Positions 5,425 to 11,400 of a stretch of 14,231 nt of DNA are shown here, in pieces. Made by a program: the position numbers and the translations under genes. The notes beneath the pieces were generated by a model. The model saw only the letters and a list, made by a program, of their open reading frames with translations, was not told the DNA's origin and did no database searches. Position 1 is the first letter of the stretch; the number at the start of each line of letters is the position of its first letter. The stretch is from JBLNBU01 sp050260215 (GTDB taxonomy: Bacteria > Pseudomonadota > Alphaproteobacteria > Rhodospirillales > Magnetospirillaceae), in assembly GCA_050260215.1 (NCBI GenBank), contig JBLNBU010000270.1, forward strand, positions 1 through 14,231. The letters run 5' to 3'.

Positions 5425-8421
5425 TCAGCCCTTCCACTCGATGCCCGCCTGCTGGAACGCGGCCCACAGGCGGTTCCAGATCTCGTCCTGGGCAAAGCGC
5501 ATGCGGCCCATGTGCTTGATGCTGAAGCGCACGTCGTACTTGGCCGTGTTGCCCTCGACCGCCGACAGGTGGACCTCGACGCCGTCGGTGGTGCCGCCGG
5601 TGGCCGGGTCCTCGCCCGGGATGATCTCCGAGACCCCTTCCAGCGTTCGCCGGATCAGCGCCACCACCTCGCGCGGGTCGTGCTTGGCGGCGGCGGTGAC
5701 GATGACGCCGGTATAGGCGCCCTTGGCCGTGCTGTAGTTGTGCACCTCGGCTTCCGACACCTTGCCGTTGGCCAGCGACACCATATAGCCGTTCGACCGG
5801 ATGCGCACCGTCCGCCAGGTGATGTCCTTGATCTGCCCGGCGATGCCGCCGATCTTGACGAAGTCGCCGACCTTGAACGGCCGCTCGATGTTGAGCACCA
5901 CGCCCGAGAAGACGTTGGCGATGTTGGCCTGCACCGCCAAGCCGACGATCATGGCCAAGACGCCCGAGGTCGCCAGCAGGCTGGTCAGCGTCTGCCCCAG
6001 CACGAACGCCACCACGCCGCAGATGGCCAGGGCATAGATCACGAGCGACGACAGCATGCGGATGACGTTGGGGACCCTGCGCCCGGTGCGGGTCTCGATG
6101 GGAACCCAGAGGAAGCGTTCCAGCGTGATGGCCAGCAGCCTGGCCGGCACCAGCCACCACAGGATCTCGTAGCCCATGTAGATGGCGTCGATGGCCGAGG
6201 TGCTGAAGTTGTGCAGCGCATAGTCCAGCACCAGGTTGCCCACCGACACCAGCAGCAGCGGCCAGCACGCGGCGCGCAGCACCAAGGTCTGCATGCGCCA
6301 GAACTGGCCGCGGTCCTTGCGGTCGAGCAGGCTGGCGACCACGGCGCCCGCCAGCGAGAAGATGGCGATGTAGACGAAGGAATTGGCGGGGAAGAAGTCG
6401 CGCGCCTTGAAGCCGTCGGGCTTCAGGATCATGCCCACGTCGATGGACGAGAACGACGGCAGCGGCTTGCCGAAGCCGACGAAGGTGGGATCGCCCTCCG
6501 AGCCCTGCAGAGCGGTTTCCTGCGATACCCAGGCGCGTTCGATCTCCCAGCCGTTCAGGCCGGCCAAGACGTGCGAGCGCAGCATCATGTCGACCAGCGG
6601 GTCGGTGTTGACCAGGCCGCCCGACAGTTTGGACATCAGCGACTTGACCAGCCCGCCGCCGTCACCCGAGCTGATGGTCAGCGCCTTCAGCTGCTGGCGA
6701 AGGGTGCCGCTGCTGCCCAGGTCCATGCCCAGCACGTCGGACACGTACATCAGGTTGTTGCGGTTGAGCAGGCGGTGGTGGAACTGCAGGCCGACCAACT
6801 CGGTCCCATAGGCGCGCGGCGCCTGGGAATAGTTGCGGAAGAACTTGCCCTTGACGCGATACGACCGGTACAGCATGTCGCCGTCCTGGCCTTCGCGCTC
6901 GGGCTTGTCCAGCTTGATCGGGGTCACCGCGTTGGTGAACACCACGTCCTGCGGGTCGATGGTGCCGCGCCAGCGGAACCAGATGGTGAAGTCGACGTCG
7001 ACGGTGTTGCCGCGGGTGTCCATGGCCGACACCTTGTCGACCTTGACGCCCGAGAACACCACGTTGGTCTTGTACATGAAGCGGTCGTTGACGTAGAGGG
7101 CGCGCCCGGCGATCAGCTCCTGCAGGTAGTTGGCCACGCCCTCCTCGCGGATGGGCGACAGCTGGGTCAGCGCCGAGACCAGCTCGGAGCCGTCGAAGGT
7201 ACCGATCCAGGCCGGCGCCGCCGACACGCCCTTGGCGTTGAAGTACTGCAGGCCGTTGATGCCGGGGAACGCCTTGTCGACGCGGTTGATGGCGGCCAGG
7301 CGGTCGCGGATGGCCTTGCGCACCGAGGCGGGCGCGCGCTCGCCGGCGCCCAGCCCGCGATAGGTCTCGACCAGCAGCCGCGCGCCGTCATAGGCGTAGC
7401 CGGCCAGCCAGTCCGGGGTCGAACCGAAATTCTCGATATAGGCGTTGCGGAACCCCTGGGCGCGCTCGCCGGCCGTATCGAGCAGCATGGGCGCGCTGAC
7501 CATGGTCCCGTTGATCACCGCGCCGACCGAAGTGTCGCCGGTCCAGTGCGCCGCCACCGAGGCGGTGAAGGCGTCGGTGGCCAGGGCGCGCAGGCCGACG
7601 ATCTTGTTGCGCACGCCGCCCTTGCGCAAGCCGGCGACCACGCGGCCGGTGCCCTCGGCGTCGCCCAGCACGAACAGGGCGCCGATCAGCTTCTTGTCGG
7701 TGATGTCGGCGGCGATGTGGTCGACCTGCTCGCCCACCGACGAGGAAACGGGGTCGTAGGTCCAGCGGAACAGCACCTTGGTGCCGAAGCGCTGCAACAC
7801 CTCGTCGAAGGCCTGGGCCAGGGCCTCGTCGCGGGGGCTGCCGGTGTGGATGATCGATACCGTCTTCTCGCCGACGACGTTGCGGACGTAGTTGGCGAGG
7901 AAGCGGGTCTCGTAGGTTTCGTCGAAGGTGGTGCGGAACAGCCAGGGCTGGTCGGGCAGCGCCTCCTGGGGGGCGGTGGCCGGGGTCAGCGCCGGGATGC
8001 CGCGGGCGGCATAGACCTCGGCCGCCGCCCTGGCCGCCGCGCCCGAGGCGTGCCCCACCACCCCGATGACGTCCGAGGCGGCCGCCTGCTCGGCTGCCTT
8101 CTGGGCGGTGGCCGGATCGTCGCCGTCGTCGATCTCGACCGTGGCCAGCGGATGGCCGCCGATGCCGCCGCTCTTGTTGACCTGTGCCACCAGCAGCTCG
8201 ACGCCGCGGCGGATCGAATCGCCCTGAGGCCCGGCGCGACCGGCCGCCGGCGCCAGCACCGCCACCTTGACCGGCTTCTTCGACCCGGTGTCCAGCACCG
8301 CCAGCCAAAGGACCAGCGAGACCAGGCTGGCGACCGCCGCCGCGGCACCGAGAATGGCCAGGAACAGGCCGCGCTTGGACAGGTGCGACAGCCGGTCGCG
8401 GAGTTGGTCGATGGCGTTCAT
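5425..8421 (-). CDS. Flytrap-gated MscS-type channel: periplasmic-binding domain + pLGIC-like beta domain + MscS pore
   Basis: About 998 residues (numbered from the ATG at 8421; a TTG two codons upstream at 8427 is an alternative, 4 nt from the same GAGGA). Order: signal-anchor helix (~19-43); a LivJ/Peripla_BP_6-type Venus flytrap (~51-418, with NKSGGIGGHP, ARGIPALTPATAP and YAYDGARLLVE); a beta-rich segment (~441-673) with VDVDFTIWFRWRG at 474-486; then membrane helices at ~680-699, 711-733, 747-768, 786-810 and 814-844; then an MscS beta/C-terminal domain to the end. The last helix carries the MscS pore signature GLAVQANIANVFSGVV, followed by ERPFKVGDFVKIGG. Loop charges (DRKDR, ETRTGRR) agree with six helices and a cytoplasmic C-terminus, as MscS requires. 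The flytrap and MscS calls are firm, the middle-domain call less so. It sits 13 nt after the giant gene and 30 nt before the ABC gene. Confidence 0.88.
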   Translation of the reverse strand: MNAIDQLRDRLSHLSKRGLFLAILGAAAAVASLVSLVLWLAVLDTGSKKPVKVAVLAPAAGRAGPQGDSIRRGVELLVAQVNKSGGIGGHPLATVEIDDGDDPATAQKAAEQAAASDVIGVVGHASGAAARAAAEVYAARGIPALTPATAPQEALPDQPWLFRTTFDETYETRFLANYVRNVVGEKTVSIIHTGSPRDEALAQAFDEVLQRFGTKVLFRWTYDPVSSSVGEQVDHIAADITDKKLIGALFVLGDAEGTGRVVAGLRKGGVRNKIVGLRALATDAFTASVAAHWTGDTSVGAVINGTMVSAPMLLDTAGERAQGFRNAYIENFGSTPDWLAGYAYDGARLLVETYRGLGAGERAPASVRKAIRDRLAAINRVDKAFPGINGLQYFNAKGVSAAPAWIGTFDGSELVSALTQLSPIREEGVANYLQELIAGRALYVNDRFMYKTNVVFSGVKVDKVSAMDTRGNTVDVDFTIWFRWRGTIDPQDVVFTNAVTPIKLDKPEREGQDGDMLYRSYRVKGKFFRNYSQAPRAYGTELVGLQFHHRLLNRNNLMYVSDVLGMDLGSSGTLRQQLKALTISSGDGGGLVKSLMSKLSGGLVNTDPLVDMMLRSHVLAGLNGWEIERAWVSQETALQGSEGDPTFVGFGKPLPSFSSIDVGMILKPDGFKARDFFPANSFVYIAIFSLAGAVVASLLDRKDRGQFWRMQTLVLRAACWPLLLVSVGNLVLDYALHNFSTSAIDAIYMGYEILWWLVPARLLAITLERFLWVPIETRTGRRVPNVIRMLSSLVIYALAICGVVAFVLGQTLTSLLATSGVLAMIVGLAVQANIANVFSGVVLNIERPFKVGDFVKIGGIAGQIKDITWRTVRIRSNGYMVSLANGKVSEAEVHNYSTAKGAYTGVIVTAAAKHDPREVVALIRRTLEGVSEIIPGEDPATGGTTDGVEVHLSAVEGNTAKYDVRFSIKHMGRMRFAQDEIWNRLWAAFQQAGIEWKG

Positions 8422-8431
8422 CGGCAATCGG

Positions 8432-8436
8432 TCCTC
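8432..8436 (-). promoter_or_regulatory. Ribosome binding site of the flytrap-MscS gene, overlapping the previous stop
   Basis: GAGGA reads on the minus strand from 8436 to 8432 and overlaps the TGA that ends the giant gene (8437-8435, read as TGAGGA). It is 10 nt from the ATG at 8421 and 4 nt from a TTG at 8427. ATG is preferred as the commoner start codon, but TTG cannot be excluded. Confidence 0.55.
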
Positions 8437-11400
8437 AGGTCACGTGGACGGTGATGGTGTGCGAGATGGTGGTGTGGCCGTCGGAGACGTCCACGGTGAA
8501 GCTGTCGTCGTGGGCGGTCGCCCCGGCGGTGTAGGTGTAGGTGTTCTTGCCGACATCGAAGGCGACGGTGCCGTACTGGGCGCCGCCGTTGGCATGGACG
8601 CCGTCGTCATGAAGCGCATAGGTCAGCGTGTCGGCACTGCCGGCGTCGAAGCCCAGCACCATGCCCTTGTAGGCCTGGCCGTGGAGGACGCTGACGTCGT
8701 CGAGGCTGGTGCGGGTGGTCCCGGCGGTGGCGGTGGCGCCGGTCCGCCCGGTGGCGTCGACCAGCGTGGTCCCCGAGGCCTCGTCCAGGCGGAAGGCGGC
8801 GACCAGGTTGGTCTCGTTGCCCGATACCTGGTGGCTCATGTCCTGCTGCACCTGGGTCGCGGTCCGCGCCTCGTGCCAGACGTTCAGGTCGGCGATGTCG
8901 CCGTTGAAGGTGCGGCTGGGATAATAGGAATCCGTGCCGATCAACGGGCTGTTCGAGCCGGCTCCCAAGCCGTTGGACACCGAGGTGGTCCCGTCCAGGG
9001 TGCCGTCGACGTACAGGCGCATGGTGCTGCCGTCGTAGCTGGCGGCGATGTTGTGCCACTTGCCGTCGGCGATGTTGGTGGTGCCGACCACGGTGTTGTT
9101 GACGCCGCCCGAGCACACGTCCAGCCAGGCATGGGTGCCGGTGCTGTCGGTCATCAGCTTGTAGCCGTTCTGGGGCGCTCCGTTGCCGGCGTAGTCGAAC
9201 GCGTCGAAAACCGTCCCGTAGGCCACGGCGGAACCGATCTTCAGCCAGGCCTCGACGGTTACCTTGTCGGTGGGATGCAGGGCGGCGACGTTGGTGACGG
9301 TGGCCGAATGGGCGCCGTCCAGGTGCAGTGCGTTCTGCCGCCCCACCGCGAACCCCTGCTCGACCGTCAGGTTGTCGATGTTGTGGAGGTCGCCCGAATT
9401 GCCGGTCTGGCCGCTGAAGGCGAACTTCAGCGTGCCGGGGATGGAATAGCCGATATTGGCCGCATCCAGGTCGTACTTGTTGAAAACCGTCGACCATGTG
9501 GAACCCTGGTCGGTGCTGACTTTCAAGGTCAGGTAGTGGTGACCGGCGCTGTCATCGATGGTCAGGTCGACGCGGCGCGTACCCAGCAGCCCGCCGATGC
9601 CGGCCGCGTCCCAGCTGGTCAGGTAGTCGTAGCCCTGGTAGCCGTTGCCGCCGCCGCGCAGGCCGATGTGATTGGGCTGCACCGTGCCCAGGCCGGTGGG
9701 CGGCGTGAAGGTGCCCTGGGCGCCACTGGTGGCGAAGCCGCCCCACACGTCGAAGGCGATGCCGAGAAAGGCGCTGGAAAGCCCCGGCACGTTGGACGCC
9801 TTGAACGGCATGTAGCCCATGTCGCCGCCACCGGCACCCAGGGTGTGGGTGGTGGTCGAGCCGTCATAGAACAACAGCCCGACGCCGTCGTTGGGCGATC
9901 CGGTGGTGGTCTGGGTGACGTCGAAGGCGATGTGCAGGCCGTGGGCGGTGCTGAGCGCCGTGTCGAAGAACGCCCCGCCCTGCGAGTTGATCACCCCGGC
10001 GCCGTTCAGCTGGATGACCCCGCCCGAGACCGCGGCCGGCCCGGTGAAGGTCCAGTTGGCCGGCGTGCTGGAGAACGTATCGGAATACGAGGTGATCTGC
10101 GGCGCCACCGCAAGGGTGGCGGTGTTGTCGGCGGCATCGACCTCGGCGATGGTGGGGGTGACCGCCGCCGTATGGGTCAGGGTCGACGCCCGATAGCCGC
10201 TGGCCACCTGGCCGGTGATGGTGAAGGTGGCGACGTCGCCGGCCGACAGGTCCACCACCTGGCTGATGTTGCCGCTGCCGCTGCCCGTCTTGCCCGAGGT
10301 GGTGGTGTACTTCCAGCCGGTGACGGTAAAGCCGGTAGGCGCGCTGTAGACGAACTTGGCGGCGTGGTCGCCCACCGGGCCAAGATCGCGCACGGTGGCG
10401 GTCAGCGTGGTGACGTCGCCGTCCGCCGCGGCCGCCAGCTTGACCGACAGGTTGCTGTCGGTGATGACGACGTCGTCCACATAGTGGGCATCGTTGTCGG
10501 CGCCGGTGCTGCTGGTGAAGCCCAGCTTCAGCGTCGACGGCAGGCTGTAGCCGGCGCTGTTGGCCCGGTTGGCGGCGCCGAAGTCGAAGTTGTCGTAGAT
10601 GGTCCGCCAGGTGACCCCGCCGTCCCAGCTCATGCGCAAGGTGACGTGCTCGTCGGGGGTCAGGGTGAAGTCGACGTTGCGCCAGCCGCCGTCGATGCCG
10701 CCCCAGGCGGCGGTCTCGACCACGCTCTTGGCGATGTAGTCGTACTCGGCGTTGGCATTGTTGCTGTTGGTGACGGTGGCCGAGCCGCGCATGACCACGC
10801 TGTCGGCCAACGGCGCCATGGAATAGGCCCCCGACCACCCGCTGGCCGCCCCGCCGCTCAGGTTGGAGCCACCCCAGTCCGAGGTGCCGAAATTGCCGAA
10901 CTCGTCGAAGGCGATGCCCATATAGGCCTTGGGCAGGCCGGGGGTGGTCCCGGCATAGGTATAGCCGCCCGCCGCGCCGCCGTTGATCGAGGTCGGCGTC
11001 GTCGCGGTGCCGTCGATCAGGGCCAGCACCGTGCTGTCGGCGCCGGTGCCGCCGCCGGCGTAGTACTTGAACGTGGCGTGGATGCCGTTGGCGGTCGACA
11101 CCGGCGTGTTGAGGAAGGCGAACCCGGTCTGGCCGTTGACGGCCGAGGTCAGCACCAGGTTGCCGCCGGTGACGCCAATGCTGCCCGACCCGCCCAGCGT
11201 CCAGGTCGCCGGGGTGGCGGCGAAGGCCTCGGTGGCATGCCAGGTGGACGACGCCTGCATGGTGTCACTGGCGGTGCTGAACGCGGTCGAGCCGACGGTG
11301 GTGACCTTGGCACCCGCGGCGTTGCCGTCGGTCTTGTCCCAGGCGCGGAAGGTCAGCAGCGATTCCCCGTACCATCCGCCGTTGGGGGTGAAGCGCAGCT

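Noticed and set aside
3715..8454. 1579-codon open frame on the plus strand
   Set aside because: It is antisense to the ABC and flytrap-MscS genes, which have clear domains and motifs. The frame is open because of high GC codon use; its translation is Gln/His/Arg/Gly-rich with no recognisable domain.
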